From: Duganella alba
GTDB lineage: Bacteria; Pseudomonadota; Gammaproteobacteria; Burkholderiales; Burkholderiaceae_D
Direction of reading: 5' to 3'
Assembly (NCBI RefSeq): GCF_009674495.1
Contig: NZ_WKJN01000034.1
Location: 1 to 60,439, forward strand
Length of the DNA: 60,439 bases
Each line of letters begins with the position of its first letter. The first letter of the stretch is position 1. The notes beneath the pieces are model-generated. The model was not told the origin of the DNA. It saw only the letters and a list, made by a program, of their open reading frames with translations, and made no database searches. Below, piece after piece: positions 8,833 to 16,413 of this stretch. Both the position numbers and the translations under genes were made by a program.

Positions 8833-9831
8833 TCAGAAATCCTGGTTGGCGGGATAGTGGCTGTAGAAGTCGTTATCCCACTTGAAGTGGGTGGTCGACA
8901 CCGTGATGGTGACGTCCAGCGCCTCGACGAAATGCCACCAGCCGACCGGCAGGAACAGGATCTCGCCCGGCTCCAGCACGCAGTCGATCACCGGCACGCC
9001 ATCCATCAGCGGGAAGCGCTGCAGGTCGATGTGGCGGCCGTCGACCGGCGAGAAGCAGTGCCGCTGGTTGTACATTTTCGGCGTGTCGCACGGCGCCACC
9101 ATGCGCACGCGCTTGCGGCCGGCCACCTGGATCATGAAGTTGTTGGTCAGGTCGTGGTGGAACGGCGTCACCGTGCCGGCCGGGCCAAACCAGAAAAAGC
9201 CGCTGCTGCCGGCTTGCAGATACGCGTCCAGCGGCGGCAGGTCGCGCATCAGCTCCCGCAGGGCGGCGCGATTGTGGCCGTCGTTATTGGCGGTCATGTA
9301 GAAATCGTTGGTGACGCCGGCGTCGCGCACCAGCGCCACGTACTCGCCGAACGGCATGCGGCGCTTGTGCGACTGGCTGTTCATCTCGTAGTCCGGGTCG
9401 GCGTTGCGGCCGAACTGCACCTCCACCTCGCGCCCGCCCAGCTGCGCGGTCAGGTAGTCGAAGCTCCACCTGGCGCGCGCCGGGCTGTCGTCCAGCATGC
9501 CGGTGATGATCACCGGCTGGTTGCGGCGGTAGTATTCATGCAGGAAGTCGTCGCCCGCCAGGCGTTCGCGGCGCGGCACCTCGGCCGGAGCCAGCTGGTT
9601 CAACCGCGACTGGATGCCCAGCACCCAGTCGCGCTTGGCCAGCCGGTTGTGCAGGCGCGCGACGCCGCGCAGATAGGGACTGCGCAGCGCCGCCGCCACC
9701 TCCGCCTGCGCCGCCTGCTCGGCGATGCCGGACTGGACCATGATGCCGGCCAGCTGCGCCGGCTGGCCGCCGAGCATCAGGTTCTCGGCGATCCAGCCGC
9801 GCCACGAATCATTGACTTCTGTCTGCGACAC
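8833..9831 (-). CDS. Cupin-8 / JmjC-domain protein, probable Fe(II)/2-oxoglutarate oxygenase
   Basis: 332 residues. An N-terminal helical part (1-85) precedes a JmjC barrel. The iron-binding triad can be read as HHD in TVTPFHHDLTNNFM plus the later His in GWWHFVEALD, and PVIITGMLDD opens the domain as in cupin-8 proteins. Such enzymes hydroxylate proteins or small molecules using 2-oxoglutarate; the substrate here is unknown. No ATG is available in a suitable place, so GTG 9831 is used as start; this remains uncertain. First gene of the minus-strand run that continues with the YoaK-like protein. Confidence 0.85.
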   Translation of the reverse strand: MSQTEVNDSWRGWIAENLMLGGQPAQLAGIMVQSGIAEQAAQAEVAAALRSPYLRGVARLHNRLAKRDWVLGIQSRLNQLAPAEVPRRERLAGDDFLHEYYRRNQPVIITGMLDDSPARARWSFDYLTAQLGGREVEVQFGRNADPDYEMNSQSHKRRMPFGEYVALVRDAGVTNDFYMTANNDGHNRAALRELMRDLPPLDAYLQAGSSGFFWFGPAGTVTPFHHDLTNNFMIQVAGRKRVRMVAPCDTPKMYNQRHCFSPVDGRHIDLQRFPLMDGVPVIDCVLEPGEILFLPVGWWHFVEALDVTITVSTTHFKWDNDFYSHYPANQDF

Positions 9832-9885
9832 CGCATCCCACCTGTAGCTTGATGATCAAGCCACCAGTGTACAAGAACAACCAGG

Positions 9886-10284
9886 TCAGTACGTGGTTTC
9901 AGGCAACACCGCACGCGCCACCCCATCGCGGACGTCGATCAGGCGCGGGAAAAGCTTACCAAAAGTCATCTTGTAGCAGGCCTGGCCATCCTTCCAGGCG
10001 GTCGGCAGGACCAGCAGCATCTGGAACGCGGTCGGCTCTTCGTCCAGGACAGCGAAGATCGACGGCGTGCCGGCCAGCACGATGGCTTCCAGCGGTTCGC
10101 CCGTATCGATTTCGAGATGGTGGCCGCGCACCGAGATTTCGTGGATCTCGCCAAGCACGGTCTGCAAAATGGCGGTGCCGACCACGCTGGCGTTTTCGCG
10201 GTTGACCACCAGGTTCAGGCGCAGGGAGGGACGGCCGGTGGCGGCACTGTGGACTTCATAAACGGCGGCGAATAATTGACTCAT
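9886..10284 (-). CDS. Conserved hypothetical protein, possibly DUF1842-like
   Basis: 132 residues, no signal peptide or membrane segment. It reads as a small beta-rich protein: YEVHSAATGRPSLRLNLVVN, then a GTAILQTV segment and GHHLEIDTGEP. I think it resembles the DUF1842 family, known mainly from soil proteobacteria and without a function, but this is from memory of pattern only. ATG 10284 is preceded by an AGGA site. It stands alone between the cupin-8 gene and msrA, all on the minus strand but with gaps that suggest a separate promoter. Confidence 0.6.
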   Translation of the reverse strand: MSQLFAAVYEVHSAATGRPSLRLNLVVNRENASVVGTAILQTVLGEIHEISVRGHHLEIDTGEPLEAIVLAGTPSIFAVLDEEPTAFQMLLVLPTAWKDGQACYKMTFGKLFPRLIDVRDGVARAVLPETTY

Positions 10285-10393
10285 GGCAATCCTAAAGTGA
10301 AGACGTGGAACACGGTCTGCACTCTAGGCCTGCCGCGGCAAATTTACCTTCCGAATACCTTCAGGTTCGTAAGCCGCTGTTTTTCAACAACTT

Positions 10394-10900
10394 TTATCGC
10401 TTGGGCAAGACCCAGTCCGGACGGATGTAATGGCAGGTATAGCCGTTCGGCAAGCGCTCCAGATAGTCCTGGTGCTCCGGTTCCGCCTCCCAGAACGGGC
10501 CTTCCGGCGCCAGTTCGGTGGCCACTTTGCCCGGCCACAGGCCCGACGCGTTGACGTCGGCGATGGTGTCTTCGGCCGTTGCCTTTTGTTTATCATCCGC
10601 ATAAAAAATAGCGGAACGATAACTCGTGCCGATGTCGTTGCCCTGGCGGTTGCGGGTGGTCGGATCATGAATCTGGAAGAAGAATTCCAGGATCTTGCGG
10701 TAGCTCAACACCGACGGATCGAAGGTGATTTCGATCGCCTCGGCGTGGCTGCCATGGTTGCGGTAGGTGGCGTTCGGCACGTCGCCGCCGCTGTAGCCAA
10801 CGCGCGTGCTGGTGACGCCCGGTAACTTGCGGATCAGGTCTTGCATGCCCCAGAAGCATCCTCCGGCCAGGATGGCCTTTTCCGTGCTGGTCGTCGTCAT
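10394..10900 (-). CDS. msrA: Peptide-methionine (S)-S-oxide reductase
   Basis: 168 residues, cytoplasmic. It reduces methionine-S-sulfoxide in oxidised proteins. The active site GGCFWG, with catalytic Cys15, stands near the N terminus, and VGYSGG, NHGSHAEAIEITFDP, FFQIHDPTTRNRQGNDIGTSYRSAIF are the other signature blocks. ATG 10900 is chosen over TTG 10906 because AAAGGAA lies at the right distance. No msrB domain is fused or adjacent. It seems monocistronic. Confidence 0.97.
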   Translation of the reverse strand: MTTTSTEKAILAGGCFWGMQDLIRKLPGVTSTRVGYSGGDVPNATYRNHGSHAEAIEITFDPSVLSYRKILEFFFQIHDPTTRNRQGNDIGTSYRSAIFYADDKQKATAEDTIADVNASGLWPGKVATELAPEGPFWEAEPEHQDYLERLPNGYTCHYIRPDWVLPKR

Positions 10901-11094
10901 AATCAATTCCTTTAGGTTAATGTTCTACCTCAATTTGGAGACAGCCCCACATTTCTTCAAGCAAGAAACCAAATTCCAACTATAATTGACAGAAGGAAAG
11001 CCAGAATCTGCGCTGCGTGACCTCTCCCTGTCGCGCCTTCCCCTCCCCCGGCCTGGACCCAGCCGAACGCAACGTTTCCTTTTCGTTCACTATT

Positions 11095-11499
11095 ATGGAC
11101 CAGACCACATCCCAACGTATTTTAGTCGTCGACGACAACAGCGAAGCGGCCGATATCTCGGCTGAACTATTGGAGCTGCACGGCTACCGTACCGCCGTCG
11201 CCTACAGCGGCATGACCGGCCTTGAGGCGGTACGCTCGTTCCAGCCGCACGCCATCCTGCTCGACCTCGGCATGCCCGGCATGGACGGCTACCAGGTGGC
11301 GGCCGCGCTGCGCGCCGTCCCGGATTTCGACCACGTCGCGCTGATCGCGTTCACCGCCTGGGGCGACGTGGTCACCCGCCAGCGGGTGATCGCCACCGGT
11401 TTTGACGAGCACGTCATCAAGCCGGCCAACCTCGACCGCATCCTGGCCGCCCTGCGCAACGCCCTGACCAAGCGCGAACGGCTGACCAGCGCCGCCTGA
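11095..11499 (+). CDS. CheY-like single-domain response regulator
   Basis: 134 residues that make up one receiver domain and a short basic tail. D13-D14 form the acidic pocket, D57 in LLDLGMPGMDG is the phospho-acceptor, the switch Thr is in IAFTAWG and the conserved Lys in HVIKPANLD. No DNA-binding domain and no kinase gene adjoin it, so it is an orphan; its partner is unknown. I prefer ATG 11095 to the in-frame 11017 start because the extra N terminus has no receiver character. Confidence 0.9.
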   Translation: MDQTTSQRILVVDDNSEAADISAELLELHGYRTAVAYSGMTGLEAVRSFQPHAILLDLGMPGMDGYQVAAALRAVPDFDHVALIAFTAWGDVVTRQRVIATGFDEHVIKPANLDRILAALRNALTKRERLTSAA

Positions 11500-11510
11500 C
11501 CGGTTGCTGA

Positions 11511-12167
11511 TTATTTGAGCAGCACGCGGCCGAACGCGGTATCGGTGCGTTCGCCCGGGTGCTTGCCGTCATAGGCGAAGCGGCAGCTTTGCAGATACGC
11601 CACCGCCTCGTCGGCCAGCGCCTGCGGCAGTCCATTCGGCTCGGCCACGATGCGCACCGGCGCGCCCTCGGCGTTCACCAGGAAGCGCAGCAGGACGCCG
11701 TCCGCCCCGCTCGGGTGCGGATCGGCTTCGCGGAAGGCGCCAAAGCGCGCCGACGGCTGGCAGCTGCCCGCCACCAGCAGCGGCCGCTCGGCCGGCGCGC
11801 CGCTTAACTTCCACACATACTGCAACGGAAACACCTGGCCATCGCGCGCCGCGTCCAGGTTGGGCTTGAACACGCACTGGGCGATGCCGGCCAGTGCCGC
11901 CTGGTCCAGAATCCGCCAGCCGCTGCCCTTGGTGATGGCGGGACGCAGCACCTTGCCGTCCTGGCCGATTTCAAACTGCAGCGTGGTCTTGCCTTCGATT
12001 TCATAGCGGCGCGCCTCGGCCGGCCATTGCGGCTGCGCGCAACTGGCGGCGCTGACCAGATCCTTGAAGGGGGCGCCGCGCGGCGCGGATTGCCCGGAGC
12101 GGCCGACAAAATTAATCGCCGCTAACACCGCGACGACAGCGGCAATGCCAGAAATTTTCATGTTCAT
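11511..12167 (-). CDS. Energy-transducer-like protein with two TonB C-terminal domains
   Basis: 218 residues with an N-terminal hydrophobic segment (about 5-21) that is a signal peptide or membrane anchor. Two TonB-C-like repeats follow: first around 45-120 (CAQPQWPAEARRYEIEGKTTLQFEIGQDGKV), second around 130-215 (ADGVLLRFLVNAEGAPVRIV). Each has the paired strands and the 'G...L.F.I...G.V' pattern. There is no Pro-rich spacer as in true TonB, and no exbBD gene nearby, so a periplasmic binding or sensing role is as likely as energy transfer. Cys residues in both halves could form disulfides. Start: ATG 12167 or 12161. Confidence 0.75.
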   Translation of the reverse strand: MNMKISGIAAVVAVLAAINFVGRSGQSAPRGAPFKDLVSAASCAQPQWPAEARRYEIEGKTTLQFEIGQDGKVLRPAITKGSGWRILDQAALAGIAQCVFKPNLDAARDGQVFPLQYVWKLSGAPAERPLLVAGSCQPSARFGAFREADPHPSGADGVLLRFLVNAEGAPVRIVAEPNGLPQALADEAVAYLQSCRFAYDGKHPGERTDTAFGRVLLK

Positions 12168-12286
12168 GCCGCGATGATAGCGTGCTTATCCGCCAACAGC
12201 ACAGTTCGACCCACTTGCGGGGAGCACAGACGATGGGTTGCGCAACCAGCCTTGACGCACCGGCCAGGCCTTCCTAGACTAGGTTA

Positions 12287-12302
12287 AATTACGATCGTAA
12301 TT
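12287..12302. promoter_or_regulatory. Perfect 16-bp palindrome, putative operator
   Basis: AATTACGATCGTAATT is its own reverse complement, and GGTTA/TAACC half-sites flank it. It lies 23 bases before the ATG of the alpha/beta hydrolase gene, in the promoter or leader, which is where TetR-, MarR- or HxlR-type repressors bind. No such regulator gene is adjacent, so the protein acting here is unknown. Confidence 0.6.
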
Positions 12303-12324
12303 AATAACCAAAAAGGTGAAACTC

Positions 12325-13167
12325 ATGCACTACACACACAACTCCGCCCCCACCCAATTCATCGACGCCGACGGTGTCCGCTACGCGTATCGCCGCTTCG
12401 GCACCGCCAGCGGCACGCCGGTGCTGTTCCTGGCGCACTTCCGCGCCGGCCTGGACAACTGGGACCCGGCCGTGGTCGACGGCATTGCGCAGCACCACCC
12501 GGTCATCCTGTTCAACAACGCCGGGGTGGCCAGCTCGGGCGGCAAACCGGCCGACACCGTCGCCGGCATGGCCCAGCACGTCATCACCTTCCTGCTGGCG
12601 CTGGGGCTGGACAAGGTCGACATCCTCGGCTTCTCGCTGGGCGGCTTCGTGGCGCAGCAGGTGGCCACCGACCGTCCCGGCATGGTGCGCCGCCTGATCC
12701 TGGCCGGCACCGGTCCGCAGGGCGGCGAAGGCATGGCGGAATACATTCCGGAGGTGACGCGCCACGCGATCCAGGAAGTGCCGACCGAAGACAATTTCCT
12801 GTACCTGTTCTTCGAGCCGACCGCCAGCAGCCAGGCCGCCGGCCGCGCGTTCTGGGAACGCCGCCATCAGCGCCAGGACACCGACACGCCATCGTCGATG
12901 GCAGCGATGGCCGCGCAGGCCGCCGCCATCGGCGCCTGGGGCGCGGTGCCGGCGGCCAACCGCTACGCGCAGCTGAAGGCGATCACCCAGCCGGTGCTGA
13001 TCGCCAACGGCCACAACGACGTGATGGTGCCAAGCATCAACTCCTTCATCATGCAGCAGACCATTCCCAACGCCACCCTGATCCTGTATCCGGACTCGGG
13101 CCACGGCGCCATCTTCCAGCACCACGCGGAATTCGTCGCCCACGCCAACCTGTTCCTCGCCAAATAA
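12325..13167 (+). CDS. Alpha/beta hydrolase
   Basis: 280 residues. The nucleophile elbow is GFSLGGF, with Ser as nucleophile; the acid is probably in ANGHNDVMVP and the base His in SGHGAIFQHH. The fold and length match the hydrolase family that includes haloperoxidase-like and lactone/ester hydrolases; the substrate is not readable. ATG 12325 follows AAAAGG with good spacing; an upstream in-frame GTG at 12316 overlaps that site and is rejected. It is followed after 12 bases by an old-yellow-enzyme gene, so both probably form a small detoxification operon under the palindrome just upstream. Confidence 0.9.
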   Translation: MHYTHNSAPTQFIDADGVRYAYRRFGTASGTPVLFLAHFRAGLDNWDPAVVDGIAQHHPVILFNNAGVASSGGKPADTVAGMAQHVITFLLALGLDKVDILGFSLGGFVAQQVATDRPGMVRRLILAGTGPQGGEGMAEYIPEVTRHAIQEVPTEDNFLYLFFEPTASSQAAGRAFWERRHQRQDTDTPSSMAAMAAQAAAIGAWGAVPAANRYAQLKAITQPVLIANGHNDVMVPSINSFIMQQTIPNATLILYPDSGHGAIFQHHAEFVAHANLFLAK

Positions 13168-13179
13168 GCGGCCGCCATC

Positions 13180-14271
13180 ATGTCCTCCATCTTGTTCGAA
13201 GAGTTCCGCACGCCCAAGCTGACGCTGGCCAACCGCATCGTCATGGCGCCGATGACGCGCCGCGCCAGCCCCGGCGGCGTTCCCGACGCCAATGTGGCGC
13301 GCTACTACCAGCGCCGCGCCGAAGGCGGCGTCGGCCTGATCGTCACGGAAGGCACGACCATCAACCGCCCGGCGGCGTCGGACAACACGTCGATTCCGAA
13401 TTTCCACACGCCAGCCAGCCTGGCCGGCTGGAGGCAGGTGGTCGACGCGGTGCACGCCGCCGGCGGCAAGATCGCGCCGCAGCTGTGGCACCACGGCCTG
13501 GCGCGCCGCGCCGGCAGCGGCCCGCATCCCGACGCGCCGTCGGAAGGGCCGTCGGCCAGCGACGCCGACCAGCACGCCATGAACGACGCGGATATCGCCT
13601 TCACCGTGGCCGCCTTCGCCATGGCGGCGGCCAACGCCAAACAGCTCGGCTTTGACGCGGTGGAGCTGCACGGCGCCCACGGCTACCTGATCGACCAGTT
13701 CCTGTGGGAGCGCACCAATCGCCGCAGCGACGCCTACGGCGGCGACCTGGCCGCGCGCACCCGCTTTGCAACGGAAGTCGTGCGCGCCGTGCGCAAGGCG
13801 GTGGGGCCGGAGTTCCCGGTGATCTTCCGCTTTTCGCAATGGAAGTCGCAGGATTACGAAGCGCGCCTGGCCAACACGCCGGACGAGCTGGAACAGCTGC
13901 TGACGCCATTGGCCGACGCCGGCGTGGATATCTTCCATGCCTCGACGCGGCGCTACTGGGAGCCGGAGTTTGCCGGTTCGGCGCTGAATCTCGCCGGCTG
14001 GGCGCGCAAGCTGACCGGCCTGCCGGCGATCTCGGTGGGCTCGGTCGGCCTGAGCGGCGCGGACTTCATGGCGCAGCTGCGCGGCGACTCGCAAGGCGCC
14101 GGCACCGACAGCCTGGACAAGCTGCTGCAGCGCATGGAGGAAGGCGAGTTCGACCTGATCGCCATCGGCCGCGCGCTGCTGTCCGATCCGCAATGGGCGG
14201 CCAAGGTGCGCGACGGCCGCCTGCAGGAACTGCATCCCTTCGACCGCGCGGCCATGCAAACCCTGGTTTAA
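13180..14271 (+). CDS. NADH:flavin oxidoreductase, old yellow enzyme family
   Basis: 363 residues forming an FMN-binding TIM barrel that reduces activated alkenes with NAD(P)H. Blocks seen: NRIVMAPMTRRAS at the N terminus, GLIVTEGTTI, QLWHHGL, the signature ELHGAHGYLIDQFLWERTNRRSD-like stretch with YGGDLAARTRFA, and FDLIAIGRALLSDP at the end for phosphate binding. Cofactor-binding His residues are present. Second gene after the hydrolase. Its stop codon overlaps the stop of the convergent quinone oxidoreductase gene. Confidence 0.93.
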   Translation: MSSILFEEFRTPKLTLANRIVMAPMTRRASPGGVPDANVARYYQRRAEGGVGLIVTEGTTINRPAASDNTSIPNFHTPASLAGWRQVVDAVHAAGGKIAPQLWHHGLARRAGSGPHPDAPSEGPSASDADQHAMNDADIAFTVAAFAMAAANAKQLGFDAVELHGAHGYLIDQFLWERTNRRSDAYGGDLAARTRFATEVVRAVRKAVGPEFPVIFRFSQWKSQDYEARLANTPDELEQLLTPLADAGVDIFHASTRRYWEPEFAGSALNLAGWARKLTGLPAISVGSVGLSGADFMAQLRGDSQGAGTDSLDKLLQRMEEGEFDLIAIGRALLSDPQWAAKVRDGRLQELHPFDRAAMQTLV

Positions 14272-15239
14272 GCGGGAATCAGCAGCAGCTTGCCGATGCT
14301 GGCGCGGCCCGCGATCGCGATGTGCGCCTGCGCCGCATCGGCCAGCGGATACTCCGCGCCGATGCGCACTTTCAGCACGCCGTCCCTCACCCAGTCGAAC
14401 AACTGCGCCGCGCGTTGGCGCAGCAGCGCCGGCGTGGCGATGTGGTCGCGGTAGACGCCGTAGCCGAGCTTGATGCTCTTCGGCAGGCTCATGATGTTCA
14501 GATGCTCCGGCCCGCCCAGCACCGGGCCGTACCAGCAGAAGGTGCCGCAGCGGCGCAGGGAGTCGAGCGATCCCTGGAAGGTCGCCGGGCCGGAACCGTC
14601 GTACACCACGTGCACGCCTTCGCCGCCGGTGAGGCGCAGCACTTCCTGCGCGAAGTCGCCGTCGGCGTCGACAATCACCTCGTCGGCGCCGGCTTCCCTG
14701 GCCGCCGCCACCTTGCCGGCCGACGACACGCGCCCGATCACACGGCCGCCGCGATGCTTGATGATCTGGGTCAGCAACAGCCCCACGCCGCCGGCCGCCG
14801 CGTGCACCAGCGCGACCTCGCCCGGCTGCACCGGATAGAAATCGGTGGCGAAGTGGCTGGCGGTCAGGCCCTGCATCATGATCGCGGCGGCGGTGCGGTC
14901 GTCGGTGCTGTCCGGAAGATGGACCAGCGCGTCGGCCGGAATCGCCGCCATCCCGGCGTAGCTGCCCGGCGCATACACCCAGGCCACGCGGTCGCCCGGC
15001 GCGAAGCCGCCGACGCCCTCGCCCACCTCGACCACGCGGCCGGCGCCCTCCACGCCGATGCCGCGCGGGAAAGGCATCTCGTTCCATGCCATGCCCTGGC
15101 GCACGCCGACGTCCATGAAGTTCACCCCGGCCACGCTCACCCGCACCAGCACCTGGCCGGGCGCCACGACCGGCGCCGGACGTTCGATATATTCCAGCAC
15201 CTCCGGACCGCCCAGGCGGTTATACACAACTGCTTTCAT
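14268..15239 (-). CDS. NADPH:quinone oxidoreductase, MDR superfamily
   Basis: 323 residues, zinc-free medium-chain reductase. GVNFMDVGVRQG and GVEGAGRVVEVGEGV mark the catalytic domain; the nucleotide-binding Rossmann part has HAAAGGVGLLLTQ. It should reduce quinones with NADPH. Two ATGs are adjacent (15242 and 15239); the second has better spacing from AAAGGTG. A perfect palindrome at 15258-15273 lies just upstream and probably controls it. It converges on the old-yellow-enzyme gene with a 4-base overlap. Confidence 0.92.
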   Translation of the reverse strand: MKAVVYNRLGGPEVLEYIERPAPVVAPGQVLVRVSVAGVNFMDVGVRQGMAWNEMPFPRGIGVEGAGRVVEVGEGVGGFAPGDRVAWVYAPGSYAGMAAIPADALVHLPDSTDDRTAAAIMMQGLTASHFATDFYPVQPGEVALVHAAAGGVGLLLTQIIKHRGGRVIGRVSSAGKVAAAREAGADEVIVDADGDFAQEVLRLTGGEGVHVVYDGSGPATFQGSLDSLRRCGTFCWYGPVLGGPEHLNIMSLPKSIKLGYGVYRDHIATPALLRQRAAQLFDWVRDGVLKVRIGAEYPLADAAQAHIAIAGRASIGKLLLIPA

Positions 15240-15257
15240 CATTCACCTTTCAAATTA

Positions 15258-15273
15258 TGGACTGATCAGTCCA
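15258..15273. promoter_or_regulatory. Perfect 16-bp palindrome, putative TetR-type operator
   Basis: TGGACTGATCAGTCCA is self-complementary and stands 19 bases before the ATG of the quinone oxidoreductase gene on the minus strand. Palindromes of this size and TGATCA centre are common for TetR-family repressors. No TetR gene lies beside it; the nearest in the window is 7 kb away. Confidence 0.65.
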
Positions 15274-15287
15274 GAAAAGTGAAAGTG

Positions 15288-15311
15288 TAGCACGACAAAA
15301 TTGTCGTGCTA
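15288..15311. terminator. Strong hairpin between two minus-strand genes
   Basis: Arms TAGCACGACAA and TTGTCGTGCTA pair perfectly over 11 bp around a 2-base centre. A T-tract follows on the plus strand; on the minus strand the hairpin stands 8 bases after the stop of the secreted hydrolase gene and would end its transcript before the quinone oxidoreductase promoter. Confidence 0.7.
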
Positions 15312-15319
15312 CTTTTTGC

Positions 15320-16303
15320 TTAGGACTTGAAGAAGGCCAGCAGGTCGGCGTTGATCACGTCGGCGTGCGTGGTTGGCATGCCGTGTGGGAAGCCTGGGTA
15401 GGAAATCAGCTTGCCTTGTTTCAACAGCTTGACCGATTTCGCACCGCTGTTGCCGAATGGAACGATCTGGTCGTCTTCACCGTGCAGCACCAGCACTGGA
15501 ATGTCCAGCGCGCGCAGGTCGTCGCTGAAGTCCACTTGGGCGAACTGGAAGATGCAATCGTAAGCAGCTTTGACGCCGCCCATCATGCCCTGGCGCCACC
15601 AGTTCTGGCGTACCGCTTCCGACACTTTCGCGCCTGGACGGTTGAAGCCGTAGAACGGCACGGTCAGGTCCATGTAGAACTGCGAGCGGTTGAAGGCGGT
15701 GCCCTGGCGGATGTCGTCGAATACTTTCAGCGGCACGCCGTCCGGATTGGTGGCCGATTGCACCATGATCGGTGGCACGGCGCTGACCAGAACCGCCTTG
15801 GTCACGATGCCTTTGCCGTGCTGGCGCACGTAGCGGGCCACTTCGCCGCCGCCGGTCGAGTGACCGACGTGGATGGCTTTCTTGACTTTCAGCGCGGCGA
15901 CCACGGCGGCCACGTCGGCGCTGTAGGTGTCCATATCGTTGCCGGTGTCGGTCTGGGTCGAACGGCCGTGACCGCGACGGTCATGGGCGATGACGCGGTA
16001 GCCGTGCTGCAGGAAGAACATCATCTGCGCGTCCCAGTCGTCGGAAGTCAGCGGCCAACCGTGGTGGAACCATACGACCGGACCGTCTTTCGGACCCCAG
16101 TCCTTGTAGAAAATCTGCGTACCGTCTTTTACTGTAACGAAACCGCTGTCCATTTTGAAAGCTCCTTGGTGTTGTGAGGTGGAAGATGCGCCAGCTGCCA
16201 GCGCAGGCATGCCGGCGGCGGCGGCGGCAACCGCGCCCAGGCCGCCGACGATGGCCGAACGGCGGGAAGCGCTGACGTCGGATGTGGTCTTGTCGGAATT
16301 CAC
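15320..16303 (-). CDS. Tat-exported alpha/beta hydrolase, chloroperoxidase-like
   Basis: 327 residues. The first 45 hold a twin-arginine signal, SRRSAIVGGLGAVAAAAAG, with cleavage likely after ALA or AGA. The mature enzyme starts FVTVKDGTQIFYKDWGPKDGP and has the nucleophile elbow GHSTGGGE, acid in LHGEDDQIVP and base His near the end (FPHGM). This is the cofactor-free haloperoxidase/esterase group. GTG 16303 is used because GGGAG lies 7 bases ahead and it is the start that includes the Tat signal; ATG 16154 would remove it. It is followed by the 15288-15311 hairpin. Confidence 0.9.
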   Translation of the reverse strand: MNSDKTTSDVSASRRSAIVGGLGAVAAAAAGMPALAAGASSTSQHQGAFKMDSGFVTVKDGTQIFYKDWGPKDGPVVWFHHGWPLTSDDWDAQMMFFLQHGYRVIAHDRRGHGRSTQTDTGNDMDTYSADVAAVVAALKVKKAIHVGHSTGGGEVARYVRQHGKGIVTKAVLVSAVPPIMVQSATNPDGVPLKVFDDIRQGTAFNRSQFYMDLTVPFYGFNRPGAKVSEAVRQNWWRQGMMGGVKAAYDCIFQFAQVDFSDDLRALDIPVLVLHGEDDQIVPFGNSGAKSVKLLKQGKLISYPGFPHGMPTTHADVINADLLAFFKS

Positions 16304-16413
16304 TTGATACTCCCTGTTGGTTTGTGATCGATGATGGCTCGCCCAACCCACATTGAAACTCAAATCAGCGCCCTTGGTAACCCGCCTAAAGGTAGGTAAT
16401 CTTGTACCTCTTG

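Noticed and set aside
12301..15087. 928-codon open frame on the minus strand
   Set aside because: Arg/Gly/His-rich antisense shadow of the hydrolase and old-yellow-enzyme genes, which have clear motifs on the plus strand.
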